From: an uncultured Collinsella sp.
Lineage (GTDB): Bacteria > Actinomycetota > Coriobacteriia > Coriobacteriales > Coriobacteriaceae
Assembly (NCBI GenBank): GCA_902493835.1
Contig: CABURG010000005.1
Coordinates: forward strand, 1 to 27,346
Direction of reading: 5' to 3'
DNA: 27,346 nt
A program made the position numbers and the translations under genes. The notes under the pieces are model-generated. The model searched no databases. It had not been told where the DNA came from and worked only from the letters and a program-made list of their open reading frames with translations. Below are positions 8,090-15,426 of the stretch, in pieces; the first letter of the stretch is position 1; each line of letters opens with the position of its first letter.

Positions 8090-9814
8090 CTACGAGCGCA
8101 GTGTAATTTTATCGCGCAGCGACTTAAGGTCTTCGGTGACGGTGCGGTCTTCCTGGATCATCTTCTGGACTTTTTTGTAACTCGTGCTGACGGTCGAGTG
8201 GTTGCGGTTGCCAAATTCGGCGCCCACCGCCGTGGTCGTCATCTCGCACATTTCGATGGCCAGATAGATGGCAATGTGGCGTGCTTTGGCGATATTGGCG
8301 TTGCGACGCGGGCCGATGAGCTCCTCGTGCGTCACGCCGTACTGCTCTTCGATGACGGACTGAACCGTTTGCACGTTGATCTTTTTGGCCGATGTGTCGA
8401 AGTACTGGCTGGCGATGGCGTCGATATCGTCAAAGGTGAGCTCCCCGCCCTCGCGTTCGCGGTCGCCCGCCTCGCCGGCGCAGCGCTCGCAGAAGCTCTC
8501 GAGTTCGCGGATGTTGGTGCCCGACACCTCTGCCATGTGCTTAAAGTGCTCATCGGTCAGGTGCCCGCCGTTGCCCCCGTAGGCCGCCAGCAGTGAGTCG
8601 TCGCCTGCCTCGGGAGCGGCGACGATGGTGTTCTCGTAATAGCGCTGCAAGATCTTGTATTTCATCTCGTAGCTGGGCTCTGCGACCAGGCAGAGCATGC
8701 CGGCGTTGAAGCGGCTGGTCAGACGCTCGTCCATGCTCAGGTCCTTGGGGGCGCGGTCTGCCGCGATGACGACCTTCTTGTTGTTGCGGATGAACTCGTC
8801 CATGAGCTGGAAAAAGTAGTCCACGCTCGCGCGCTTGCCGATGATGTTTTGGATGTCATCGATGATGAGCACGTCCACGCCGTGGTACGCCTGCATGATG
8901 GGAGCGTTGTTCTTCTTTTGGCGGTCGAACTCGGTCATCAGGTCGTCCAGATATGCCTGGGAGTTGGCATACTTGACCTTGATCTCGGGCGACTTCTCGG
9001 CGAGCTCGTTTTTGATAGCGAGCAACAGGTGGGTCTTGCCCAGGCCCGATTTGCCGTAGATGAACAGTGATGTGCACGTGCCGCGCTCGTCCGCGAGGGC
9101 GGCAAACTTGAGTGCCGAGCGATAGGCATGGCTGTTCTCGGGGCCGTAGACAAAGTTCTCAAAGGTAAATTTTGAGTTCGCGGCGAGTGGGGCTCCATCC
9201 GTATTCTGCTCGGCCGGCACGGTCGGTGCTGGCATGGGTGAAGCGGGGGTCGCAGCTTGCGTGGATTTAGTCGGCGCTCCACCCTTCATCTGGTTCATCA
9301 TGCGACGAAAATCATCGGCCGAGAGCGTGTTCTTGATTGCGATGCCCGAATCAGCGCCCGCCGCTGCGTCGTGAGCGATGGGCATGTGCGTGACGGGTGC
9401 GCTCGTTGACATCGCTGCCGCTGTCGGCAACGGTGCCATGGTTTCACGGGAAACATCGCTGCGCTGGTGCTCGATTGTCGGCACGTCGCCTGCGGAGGCC
9501 GGCACCGCCGGGGAAACAGCGGGAGCCGTGGCGGGCGCCGTCGCGGCAGCGGATTCCGTCGCGGCGCCTTGCGGTGCCACGATGTCGAGCGCAATCGGTG
9601 CAAAGGCGATTTCTTCCAGATAGGCCTCAATAGTCGGCTGATGCTTTTTGAGCTGCGCGATGGCAAAGCGCGAGGGGGCTTCGATCGTGAGCGTATCTTC
9701 GGTCAGGCTTATGGCGCGCGATTGCCCCAGCATGTTGATGAGGCGTGCATCTTGGCCGTCGCGCTGGCAAAAGGCGATGGCATCCCCCAGGATGATGCTT
9801 GCTTCCTCGTCCAC
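8090..9814 (-). CDS. dnaA: Chromosomal replication initiator DnaA
   Basis: DnaA binds DnaA boxes and melts oriC. It has 574 residues. Domain I is about 1-80, followed by a long Ala/Pro-rich linker (domain II, about 81-210). Domain III is AAA+, starting at FTFENFVYGPENSHAY, with Walker A GKSGLGKT (254-261), Walker B VDVLIIDD (313-320) and sensor-2 segment GTNIRELES. Domain IV carries the DNA-binding signature ARHIAIYLAIEMCEMTTTAVG followed by FGNRNHSTV. The GTG start has GGGAG upstream. It follows the GHKL/winged-helix gene by 15 bases, so dnaA is second in its operon. A parS-like sequence lies within the linker-coding part. Confidence 0.97.
   Translation of the reverse strand: MDEEASIILGDAIAFCQRDGQDARLINMLGQSRAISLTEDTLTIEAPSRFAIAQLKKHQPTIEAYLEEIAFAPIALDIVAPQGAATESAAATAPATAPAVSPAVPASAGDVPTIEHQRSDVSRETMAPLPTAAAMSTSAPVTHMPIAHDAAAGADSGIAIKNTLSADDFRRMMNQMKGGAPTKSTQAATPASPMPAPTVPAEQNTDGAPLAANSKFTFENFVYGPENSHAYRSALKFAALADERGTCTSLFIYGKSGLGKTHLLLAIKNELAEKSPEIKVKYANSQAYLDDLMTEFDRQKKNNAPIMQAYHGVDVLIIDDIQNIIGKRASVDYFFQLMDEFIRNNKKVVIAADRAPKDLSMDERLTSRFNAGMLCLVAEPSYEMKYKILQRYYENTIVAAPEAGDDSLLAAYGGNGGHLTDEHFKHMAEVSGTNIRELESFCERCAGEAGDREREGGELTFDDIDAIASQYFDTSAKKINVQTVQSVIEEQYGVTHEELIGPRRNANIAKARHIAIYLAIEMCEMTTTAVGAEFGNRNHSTVSTSYKKVQKMIQEDRTVTEDLKSLRDKITLRS
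9440..9455. promoter_or_regulatory. Degenerate parS-like site inside dnaA
   Basis: GGTTTCACGGGAAACA matches 14 of 16 bases of the perfect parS sites found at 14.5 kb, and 13 of 14 in the core. It lies in the domain II coding region, where it encodes Val-Ser-Arg-Glu-Thr on the minus strand. It could be a weak ParB nucleation site near the origin. Chance is possible but unlikely for so close a match within 6 kb of the main sites. Confidence 0.5.
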
Positions 9815-9829
9815 TGTCTCTCCCGTTCT

Positions 9830-11182
9830 TTAGCTCTGAGCTCGCACGCGAGCGGCGCCGAGTTCGGTCAGATGGTATTTCTGGCCATGCTTGATGACCA
9901 AGCCGGCCTGCGCCAAGTCATTGAGCGTGCGTGACCAAGTGGGGGCCGAGTTTCCAAACGCCCTCGCCAGATCGGTTGCACCGCACGCTTGATTTTGCGC
10001 CAGATAGCCCAGCGCGGCGTTGCCGCGATCGCTTACGAACACGTCCGGTTGTGGCTGCGCATACTGATTTGCTGCATTAGGATACATCATTTGAGCTGCT
10101 GGTTGTTGAGAACTCTGCATCGGCGGCATTTGCTGTTGAAAACTTTGAGGCCACTGTTGGTAAGGCTGCGGAAGCATCTGCTGGGCCCAGGGGTTGTACT
10201 GCTGCTGCGGCATCTGCTGGTACGGCTGCTGATATCCCTGCTGGTACTGCTGCGGGAACTGCTGGCCATACCCCAGTGGCGGCATCTGCTGATATGGATA
10301 TCCCTGTTGGTACGGCTGATAGCCCATTTGCTGGCCACCCGGCGCCCCCGTCGCCTGCTGCATTGCTGCTGCATCCTGATCCGCCAGCGGCATGGTCTCT
10401 GGCGTGTTTGTCGGCATCGACATCGATGCCGCCCGGGGTTCTTGTGTAGGTAGCATTCCGGGCTGCTGCATCTGTCCCACGGGGGGCTGCATCTGCTGCG
10501 TTGCCATGGGCTGCTGCGCAAAAGCTCCCGGCAGGGGATATGTGGGCTGTTCCGTCTCGGGCCGCACGGCAGCGCCGCGTCCGCCGGCACGCTCGATTTC
10601 CTGCACGCGTTTAGGGTTCAGGCTTACCGTAACCACGGTGCCGTTGCCCATGTTGTCCTCGATGGATACGGCACCGCCGGCGTTTTCCAAATACTCCTGC
10701 ACCATGGGAAACCCTGCTCCGGTTCCACGGATATAGCGCTTCATCTTGCTGTTTGCGCTGGTAACGCCAAAGTCGAAAGCGCGTTCCTTGTCGTCGATGC
10801 CTGGTCCTTGATCGGCAAAGCGGATGGTGTCTCCGCCATCCAGAATCGAGATGATGGGCTCGGCAAAGTGCGCGTGGATAAAGTTTTCGACAATCTCGCG
10901 GATGACCATGAGCGAGATATGGCCGCCTTGTTCTTTCATGCACTGGTAGACGGTGTTGGTCGTCTCTTCCAAATACGTGCGGACATCTTGCGGATCGATG
11001 ACGATCACACGCGGTGTCGACAACATGTCGTCATAGACGGCGATGCGCGCAGCGTACATGGCTTTCGGCCCCTGCGTGGTCGTCTGTTCACCTTCGTCAC
11101 GCTCTTCGCGCACGCCGGTGATGTGCTCGTTGTCGGGTGCCGGGTCTCCGGAATCGACCATGGTGTAAAAGTCGTCAGACAT
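9830..11182 (-). CDS. GHKL ATPase with Gln/Pro-rich linker and winged-helix C-terminus
   Basis: With the ATG at 11182 the protein has 450 residues. A histidine-kinase-like ATPase domain (about 66-188) shows an N-box-like REIVENFIHAHF, G1 box DQGPGID and G2 box RGTGAGFPMVQEYLE, resembling SpoIIAB/RsbW-type anti-sigma kinases more than sensor kinases; no phospho-acceptor histidine domain is evident. A Gln/Pro/Met/Tyr-rich low-complexity stretch (about 200-380) follows, rich in QQ, PYQQ and GYQQ units. Residues about 384-450 look like a winged helix (ALGYLAQNQ...ATDLARAF...WSRTLNDLAQAGLV). An in-frame TTG at 11254 gives a longer form, but it lacks a ribosome-binding site and overlaps DnaA-box-like sequences. 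It is the first gene of the dnaA operon. A role in controlling replication or transcription is inference from position only. Confidence 0.85.
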   Translation of the reverse strand: MSDDFYTMVDSGDPAPDNEHITGVREERDEGEQTTTQGPKAMYAARIAVYDDMLSTPRVIVIDPQDVRTYLEETTNTVYQCMKEQGGHISLMVIREIVENFIHAHFAEPIISILDGGDTIRFADQGPGIDDKERAFDFGVTSANSKMKRYIRGTGAGFPMVQEYLENAGGAVSIEDNMGNGTVVTVSLNPKRVQEIERAGGRGAAVRPETEQPTYPLPGAFAQQPMATQQMQPPVGQMQQPGMLPTQEPRAASMSMPTNTPETMPLADQDAAAMQQATGAPGGQQMGYQPYQQGYPYQQMPPLGYGQQFPQQYQQGYQQPYQQMPQQQYNPWAQQMLPQPYQQWPQSFQQQMPPMQSSQQPAAQMMYPNAANQYAQPQPDVFVSDRGNAALGYLAQNQACGATDLARAFGNSAPTWSRTLNDLAQAGLVIKHGQKYHLTELGAARVRAQS

Positions 11183-11244
11183 GCCACTCGCAATCTTCCA
11201 AAAGGTTTCGAACAAATAGTAGCTCACCGTGCAATGTTTCTCAT

Positions 11245-11350
11245 CTTTCGACAACTTTTCAAAACCTGTTGAAAACTTTGGAAAACCGACGAAAAGTTCT
11301 CAACATTGCCAACATGACCTGTTGAAAACTCGATGAAATATCGTGAAAAG
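11245..11350. other. Putative oriC, part 2 (DnaA-box-like cluster)
   Basis: Between the leftward GHKL gene and rightward rpmH lies a cluster of DnaA-box-like 9-mers: CTTTCGACA (11245), TTTTCAAAA (11256), TGTTGAAAA (11267-11275 and 11320-11328) and TTCTCAACA (11297-11305). Two copies of the 14-mer ACCTGTTGAAAACT (11264-11277, 11317-11330) are the reverse complement of the copy near dnaA. Genes diverge here, and rpmH next to a box cluster is a common origin layout. The cluster may form oriC together with the dnaA-dnaN gap, or autoregulate the dnaA operon. Confidence 0.6.
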
Positions 11351-11425
11351 TTGCCATGCGCCGCTAAATCGAGCTTGGCTTATGGGGGAACCGTGTGAAC
11401 TGCGCAACCTTTTACCTTTGATTTC

Positions 11426-11455
11426 TTGACATTTGAACATTGATTTCCCTACAAT
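11426..11455 (+). promoter_or_regulatory. Sigma-70-type promoter for rpmH operon
   Basis: A perfect -35 TTGACA (11426-11431) and a near-perfect -10 TACAAT (11450-11455) are separated by 18 bases. The implied transcript start near 11462 leaves a leader of about 65 bases before rpmH. This is the strongest promoter sequence in the window, as expected for a ribosomal protein gene. Confidence 0.8.
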
Positions 11456-11527
11456 CTTCAAGCTCACGTGTCTATATCTGCGTCCGCGTCCCCGCGGACA
11501 CTCGAAATGCAGCAGGAGGAACTTAAG

Positions 11528-11662
11528 ATGAAGCGTACGTATCAGCCTAATAAGCGTAAGCGTGCCAAGACCCATGGCTTCCGTGCCCGTATGGCCACTA
11601 AGGGTGGTCGTGCCGTGCTCGCCCGTCGTCGCGCCAAGGGCCGCAAGCGTCTCACTGTCTAG
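11528..11662 (+). CDS. rpmH: 50S ribosomal protein L34
   Basis: L34 is a 44-residue, strongly basic protein of the large ribosomal subunit. The sequence starts MKRTYQPNKRKRAKTHGFR and continues with the family-typical RMATKGGRAVLARRRAKGRK. The ATG is preceded by AGGAGG (11515-11520). It begins the rightward rpmH-rnpA-yidD-yidC-jag cluster, the standard arrangement beside bacterial origins. Confidence 0.97.
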   Translation: MKRTYQPNKRKRAKTHGFRARMATKGGRAVLARRRAKGRKRLTV

Positions 11663-11682
11663 CAGCGATACACACATCTCGC

Positions 11683-12021
11683 ATGAAGACTATTAAGTCT
11701 CGGCAAGATTTCGAGCATGTGTTCAGTCAGGGGCGTCGTTTCAATCACCCTCTGATTCGAATGACCATATGTGAATCGGTTGGCGAAGGCGACTCCGGAA
11801 GGGTCGCCTTCGTTGGTGCTAAGCGACTCGGTTGTGCCGTCGTGCGCAACCGATCTAAGCGTGTGATGCGCGAGGCCGCCCGCAGCTGCGGATTTCCCGT
11901 TGCGGGTTATGACATCATCTTGTTTGCAACTCCCAAGACGAGGGTTTCCTCGCCGCAGGAGATGGACAAGGCGTTGCGTTCGCTTATGAAGCGCGCCGGC
12001 GTTGCCGGGGAGGAGCGATGA
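11683..12021 (+). CDS. rnpA: Ribonuclease P protein component
   Basis: RnpA is the small basic protein that assists the catalytic RNase P RNA in maturing tRNA 5' ends. It has 112 residues. The family signature RNRSKRVMREAAR lies at about 55-67 and the start KSRQDFEHVFSQGRRF is typical. No good ribosome-binding sequence precedes the ATG, 20 bases after rpmH, so expression may depend on coupling to rpmH translation. Its end overlaps yidD by four bases (ATGA). Confidence 0.95.
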   Translation: MKTIKSRQDFEHVFSQGRRFNHPLIRMTICESVGEGDSGRVAFVGAKRLGCAVVRNRSKRVMREAARSCGFPVAGYDIILFATPKTRVSSPQEMDKALRSLMKRAGVAGEER

Positions 12022-12242
12022 GCAATCACGTTTTGCGACGTGTTGCCATCGCTCCTATTCGCATATATCAACAGGTTATTTCGCCCTTATTGCCTGACGC
12101 CTGCATTTATTACCCAACGTGCTCGCAATACGCCATCCAGGCGATTGAGAAGCACGGTGTTTTGAGAGGCTGCTGGCTTGCCGTGAGGCGCATCGCTCGC
12201 TGCAATCCCCTGCACGTCGGCGGTTATGACCCTGTGCCCTAG
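12018..12242 (+). CDS. yidD: Membrane protein insertion efficiency factor YidD
   Basis: YidD is a 74-residue protein associated with the inner face of the membrane that aids YidC-dependent insertion. The characteristic cysteine motif CIYYPTCSQYA and the end CNPLHVGGYDPVP are present, as is the N-terminal segment PIRIYQQVISPLLP. The start overlaps the rnpA stop in an ATGA arrangement, implying coupled translation. It is followed after 29 bases by yidC, its functional partner. Confidence 0.95.
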   Translation: MSNHVLRRVAIAPIRIYQQVISPLLPDACIYYPTCSQYAIQAIEKHGVLRGCWLAVRRIARCNPLHVGGYDPVP

Positions 12243-12271
12243 CGGGCACTCGCTATCGGAGGAAAACTTAC

Positions 12272-13042
12272 ATGTGGGATTGGATCGTTAACATCCTTTT
12301 CGAGCTGCTCAAGCTCATCCAGACCTTTGCGGTCGACTGGGGCCTGTCCATCATCATCCTGGTGGTCATCATCCGTCTGCTGCTGACGCCGCTCATGCTC
12401 AAGTCGACCAAGTCGACGGCTCGCATGCAGGTGCTGCAGCCCAAGATGCTCGAGATCCAGGAGCGCTATGCCGACGATCCTCAGCGTCAGGCCGAGGAGA
12501 TGCAGAAGTTCTACAGCGAGAACAAGTTCAATCCGCTGGCCGGCTGTCTGCCGCTTCTGATTCAGATGCCTATCCTGTTCGCCCTGTTTACGCTGCTGCG
12601 TAACCTGCCGCAGTACTTTAACGACGGCACGTTCTCGTTCTTCAACATCCTGCCTGACCTTACCACCACGCCGAGCGCTTCCTTTGCCGATGGCTTTATG
12701 GTTGCGCTGCCTGCGCTGGTTTGCCTGATTCTGTTTGCCGTTCTCACCTTGATTCCGCAGCTTTATATGTCGCGCAATCAAACTGGCCAGCAGGCCCAAA
12801 GCATGCGCATGATGGCCGTCGTCATGACCGTCATGATGCTTTGGATGGGTTGGAGCCTGCCCGTCGGCGTTCTGCTGTACTACGATGTGTCTTCTGCCTG
12901 GCAGGTTATCCAGCAGATCTTCGTGACGCAGAAGGTTATCGACAAGGCTAAGTCCGATGAGGAGGAGCGCCTCAAGAACGCTCCGCTGCAGGTCGAGGTT
13001 ACCCGTCGCGAGAAGAAGCCGCGCCCGCACAAGAGGAAGTAG
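12272..13042 (+). CDS. yidC: Membrane protein insertase YidC/Oxa1
   Basis: YidC inserts membrane proteins with or without the Sec translocon. It has 256 residues, the short form without the large periplasmic domain of proteobacterial YidC. The first conserved helix has the groove arginine in IIRLLLTPLMLKS, followed by the cytoplasmic helical hairpin (QPKMLEIQERYADDP) and the segment NPLAGCLPLLIQMPILFALF. Further hydrophobic helices follow (ALVCLILFAVLTLIPQL and MMAVVMTVMMLWMGWSLPVGVLLYY), and the tail is highly basic. GGAGG precedes the ATG. Confidence 0.96.
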   Translation: MWDWIVNILFELLKLIQTFAVDWGLSIIILVVIIRLLLTPLMLKSTKSTARMQVLQPKMLEIQERYADDPQRQAEEMQKFYSENKFNPLAGCLPLLIQMPILFALFTLLRNLPQYFNDGTFSFFNILPDLTTTPSASFADGFMVALPALVCLILFAVLTLIPQLYMSRNQTGQQAQSMRMMAVVMTVMMLWMGWSLPVGVLLYYDVSSAWQVIQQIFVTQKVIDKAKSDEEERLKNAPLQVEVTRREKKPRPHKRK

Positions 13043-13060
13043 TCGGGATATCAATCTTAT

Positions 13061-13072
13061 TTAGGTACCTAA
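13061..13072. repeat. 12-base palindrome TTAGGTACCTAA, copy 1
   Basis: This perfect palindrome lies between yidC and jag, just upstream of the jag ribosome-binding site. The identical sequence with the same following C recurs at 16565. No known operator was recognised. Confidence 0.5.
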
Positions 13073-13087
13073 CTTTTGGAGCACGTT

Positions 13088-13657
13088 ATGTCTGAAGAGA
13101 TCATCGAGGATATGCTTGAGGAGGTTGCCCCGCAGGTCGCGGGCGATTATCCCGAGATTGCACAGCGCTACAAGGCTGGTGAAGAGCTGACCGATGAGGA
13201 GCTCGACACCATTGCCGATGTTGCGATTTCCATCCTGCGTTCCATCCTTTCGCACTTCGATGCCGCCAACTCTCCTATCGATGAGTATGAGGGCGACGAG
13301 GGTGAGCTGATTTTGGATGTAACGTCTCCCGACCTTGCTGTTCTCATTGGCCGTCATGGTCGCACTCTTGATGCCCTTCAGGTTATGTTCTCTTTGCTGG
13401 TGAGCCGCAAGCTTGGCTTTAGATATCCGGTTGTAGTTGACGTCGAGGGATACAAGAGCCGCCGTCAGGACAAGGTTGCCTCCATGGCTCAGTCTGCTGC
13501 CGAGCGTGCCATCCGCACTCATAAGAGTGTTTCGCTTCCGCCCATGAATGCCTATGAGCGCCGACTGGTTCACATTGCACTTCGTGGCAATGATGCCGTC
13601 GATACTCATTCTGAGGGTTCTGACCCTGATCGCCATGTGGTGATTGTTGCTCGATAA
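13088..13657 (+). CDS. jag: KH-R3H RNA-binding protein Jag/KhpB
   Basis: This is a cytoplasmic RNA-binding protein found beside yidC in many bacteria. In streptococci the homologue (KhpB/EloR) influences cell elongation. It has 189 residues. After an acidic N-terminal part, a KH domain carries the GxxG-type loop in AVLIGRHGRTLDAL (about 83-97). An R3H domain follows with LPPMNAYERRLVHIAL (about 149-165). The separate Jag_N domain of Firmicutes proteins is absent, as in other actinobacteria. The ATG at 13088 follows GGAG at seven bases; an in-frame TTG four codons upstream overlaps that site and is rejected. Confidence 0.93.
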   Translation: MSEEIIEDMLEEVAPQVAGDYPEIAQRYKAGEELTDEELDTIADVAISILRSILSHFDAANSPIDEYEGDEGELILDVTSPDLAVLIGRHGRTLDALQVMFSLLVSRKLGFRYPVVVDVEGYKSRRQDKVASMAQSAAERAIRTHKSVSLPPMNAYERRLVHIALRGNDAVDTHSEGSDPDRHVVIVAR

Positions 13658-13676
13658 TCTACTCGAGCTTATGCTT

Positions 13677-13707
13677 AGGGGACGTGGTTTCCACGTCCCC
13701 TTTTTTT
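13677..13707 (+). terminator. Intrinsic terminator after jag
   Basis: AGGGGACGTGG pairs with CCACGTCCCCT across a TTT loop, and the run continues as seven T. It closes the rpmH-jag transcript and places rsmG in a separate unit. Confidence 0.9.
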
Positions 13708-13753
13708 GTCAAAAGTTCTCGATACACTGATTTTTGTCAGAAAGGAGCTTTCG

Positions 13754-14491
13754 TTGTTAGTACTTACTGATCAGCAGGCTGACGAGATGTTGAGCCGTCT
13801 AACTTCCTATTGCAAAGAGTATTCCTTGAGCGTAACTGATGTTGAACTGAGGAAATGTATTCAGCATTTGGATTTGGTTCTGGAAACAAATAAGACTACG
13901 AATCTTACCCGTATTCTTGACGTAGAAGATGCTGCGGTACTTCATATCCTTGACTCACTTGTTTTGCTCCCCTATATCAATAAGGCTCCTGAGGGAGCTT
14001 TGCTCGATATGGGAACAGGTGCGGGCTTCCCTGGTATTCCATTAACCATAACCATGCATCGTAAAGCTACTTATATTGACTCTGTTGGCAAGAAGGTTGA
14101 TGCTGTCAATTCTTTTGTCCATGCTCTTGGATTGAAACATGCTCATGCCGTTCATGATCGTCTTGAAGAATATGCTCGAAGCCATAAGAAGCAGTTCTCT
14201 GTTGTAACCGCCCGCGCACTGGCCCCTTTACCGATTCTTGTTGAGTATGCGGCTCCGTACCTCAAGGATGGAGGGCTATTTGTTATCACAAAGGGCAATC
14301 CATCTGATGAGGAGCTTGCCTCTGGCATGTCAGCAGCTAAGATCTGCGGCTTCACTTCGCTTCTGAATGACGCAATCGATTTGCCTGAAGGCCTGGGTCA
14401 CAGGGAGTTCATTGTTCTTAGGAAGAGTCATTCAGCATCCGTTTCATTGCCTCGTGCAAATGGCATGGCAAAGAAGAATCCGCTTGCCTAG
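13754..14491 (+). CDS. rsmG: 16S rRNA (guanine-527-N7) methyltransferase RsmG
   Basis: RsmG methylates G527 of 16S rRNA using S-adenosylmethionine. Loss of the enzyme gives low-level streptomycin resistance in several bacteria. With the TTG start it has 245 residues. Family marks are NLTRI (about 50-54), the SAM-binding loop LLDMGTGAGFPGIPL (about 83-97) and the C-terminal LPRANGMAKKNPL. The TTG at 13754 is chosen because AAAGGAG lies six bases upstream. The open frame extends to 13706, but that TTG lies in the terminator's T-run. Codon use here and in parAB is noticeably more AT-rich than in the flanking genes. Confidence 0.93.
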   Translation: MLVLTDQQADEMLSRLTSYCKEYSLSVTDVELRKCIQHLDLVLETNKTTNLTRILDVEDAAVLHILDSLVLLPYINKAPEGALLDMGTGAGFPGIPLTITMHRKATYIDSVGKKVDAVNSFVHALGLKHAHAVHDRLEEYARSHKKQFSVVTARALAPLPILVEYAAPYLKDGGLFVITKGNPSDEELASGMSAAKICGFTSLLNDAIDLPEGLGHREFIVLRKSHSASVSLPRANGMAKKNPLA

Positions 14492-14492
14492 A

Positions 14493-14508
14493 TGTTTCAC
14501 GTGAAACA
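14493..14508. promoter_or_regulatory. parS: parS centromere site 1
   Basis: This is a perfect 16-base palindrome, TGTTTCACGTGAAACA, identical to the classical ParB-binding parS consensus. It starts two bases after the rsmG stop. It is one of three in the rsmG-parA gap. Confidence 0.95.
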
Positions 14509-14531
14509 TAATAGATACTAACAACTTGCAG

Positions 14532-14547
14532 TGTTTCACGTGAAACA
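14532..14547. promoter_or_regulatory. parS: parS centromere site 2
   Basis: The second perfect TGTTTCACGTGAAACA begins 39 bases after the start of site 1. Close spacing of three sites favours efficient ParB loading and may also let ParB repress the parAB promoter that must lie in this gap. Confidence 0.95.
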
Positions 14548-14570
14548 TGGCGGTTGATATTGAATCGGAA

Positions 14571-14586
14571 TGTTTCACGTGAAACA
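14571..14586. promoter_or_regulatory. parS: parS centromere site 3
   Basis: The third perfect TGTTTCACGTGAAACA also begins 39 bases after the previous one and 40 bases before the parA start. The equal 39-base pitch of all three sites is directly visible. Confidence 0.95.
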
Positions 14587-14625
14587 TCCTCCGTTTGACA
14601 GCTTCAATACACACCAGGAGGGACC

Positions 14626-15426
14626 GTGGGATTTCGCGACGTTAAGCGTTCTGAGAGCGCAAAAGACACGCGTATCATTGCAATTATCAATCAAAAAGGC
14701 GGCGTTGGTAAGTCAACGACGGCTGTAAACCTTGCGGCGGCACTGGGCGAGCAGGGTCGTAAGACACTGATTGTCGATTTTGATCCGCAGGGAAACAGCA
14801 CCAGTGGATTCGGAATTGAAAAAGAAGACCTTGATCACTGCATCTATGATGCATTGTTGAATGATGTGCCGGCAGAATCGCTTGTTCTTGATACAAATTG
14901 CAAAAAGGTATTCGTAATTCCGGCTACAATTCAGCTTGCAGGCGCGGAAATTGAGCTCGTAAGCGCAATCGCTCGTGAAACCCGCCTCAAAGATTTGCTT
15001 GAGCCGATTCAGGACGAGTTCGATTTTATTTTCATTGACTGTCCCCCTTCGCTCGGCCTGCTTACTATCAACGCCTTGACCGCGGCAGACAGCGTTTTGA
15101 TTCCGATCCAGTGTGAGTATTATGCACTCGAGGGCGTTACGAAGCTGCTTGAGTCTATGAAGATGGTTAAATCACGTCTGAACAAGGGCTTAGACACCTA
15201 TGGTGTACTTATGACCATGTATGACTCGCGTACTTCTCTATCGAATCAGGTTGTTGAGGAGGTTCAATCGTACTTTGGTGACAAGGCGTTTAAGACGCTT
15301 ATCCCCCGTACGGTTAAAATCTCCGAAGCACCGTCTTTTGGAGAACCGGTAATTACCTATGCACCTCAAAATAAGGGTGCAAAAGCGTATATGAACCTTG
15401 CAAAAGAGGTGATCAAGCGTGCCTAG
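14626..15426 (+). CDS. parA: Chromosome-partitioning ATPase ParA (Soj)
   Basis: ParA is a deviant-Walker ATPase that binds DNA nonspecifically and moves ParB-parS complexes to segregate origins. It has 266 residues. The deviant Walker A is NQKGGVGKST (22-31), the switch I aspartate segment is LIVDFDPQGN (about 49-58), and Walker B is FIFIDCPPSLGLL. The end KISEAPSFGEPVITYAP is typical of chromosomal ParA/Soj. The GTG start follows AGGAGGG. It lies directly downstream of three parS sites and overlaps parB by eight bases. Confidence 0.96.
   Translation: MGFRDVKRSESAKDTRIIAIINQKGGVGKSTTAVNLAAALGEQGRKTLIVDFDPQGNSTSGFGIEKEDLDHCIYDALLNDVPAESLVLDTNCKKVFVIPATIQLAGAEIELVSAIARETRLKDLLEPIQDEFDFIFIDCPPSLGLLTINALTAADSVLIPIQCEYYALEGVTKLLESMKMVKSRLNKGLDTYGVLMTMYDSRTSLSNQVVEEVQSYFGDKAFKTLIPRTVKISEAPSFGEPVITYAPQNKGAKAYMNLAKEVIKRA

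Noticed and set aside
10100..10520. Gln/Pro-coding repeats in the GHKL gene considered as a microsatellite or CRISPR-like array
   Set aside because: The units are irregular in length and sequence and are explained by a low-complexity protein linker.
11183..11254. TTG start extending the GHKL/winged-helix protein by 24 residues
   Set aside because: No ribosome-binding site and overlap with DnaA-box-like sequences. The ATG at 11182 is preferred, though without strong evidence.
12239..13054. 271-residue minus-strand frame opposite yidC
   Set aside because: Charged, repetitive composition, and it fully covers a clear YidC gene.
13706..13753. Upstream TTG start for rsmG
   Set aside because: It falls in the T-run of the jag terminator and lacks a ribosome-binding site, while AAAGGAG precedes the TTG at 13754.
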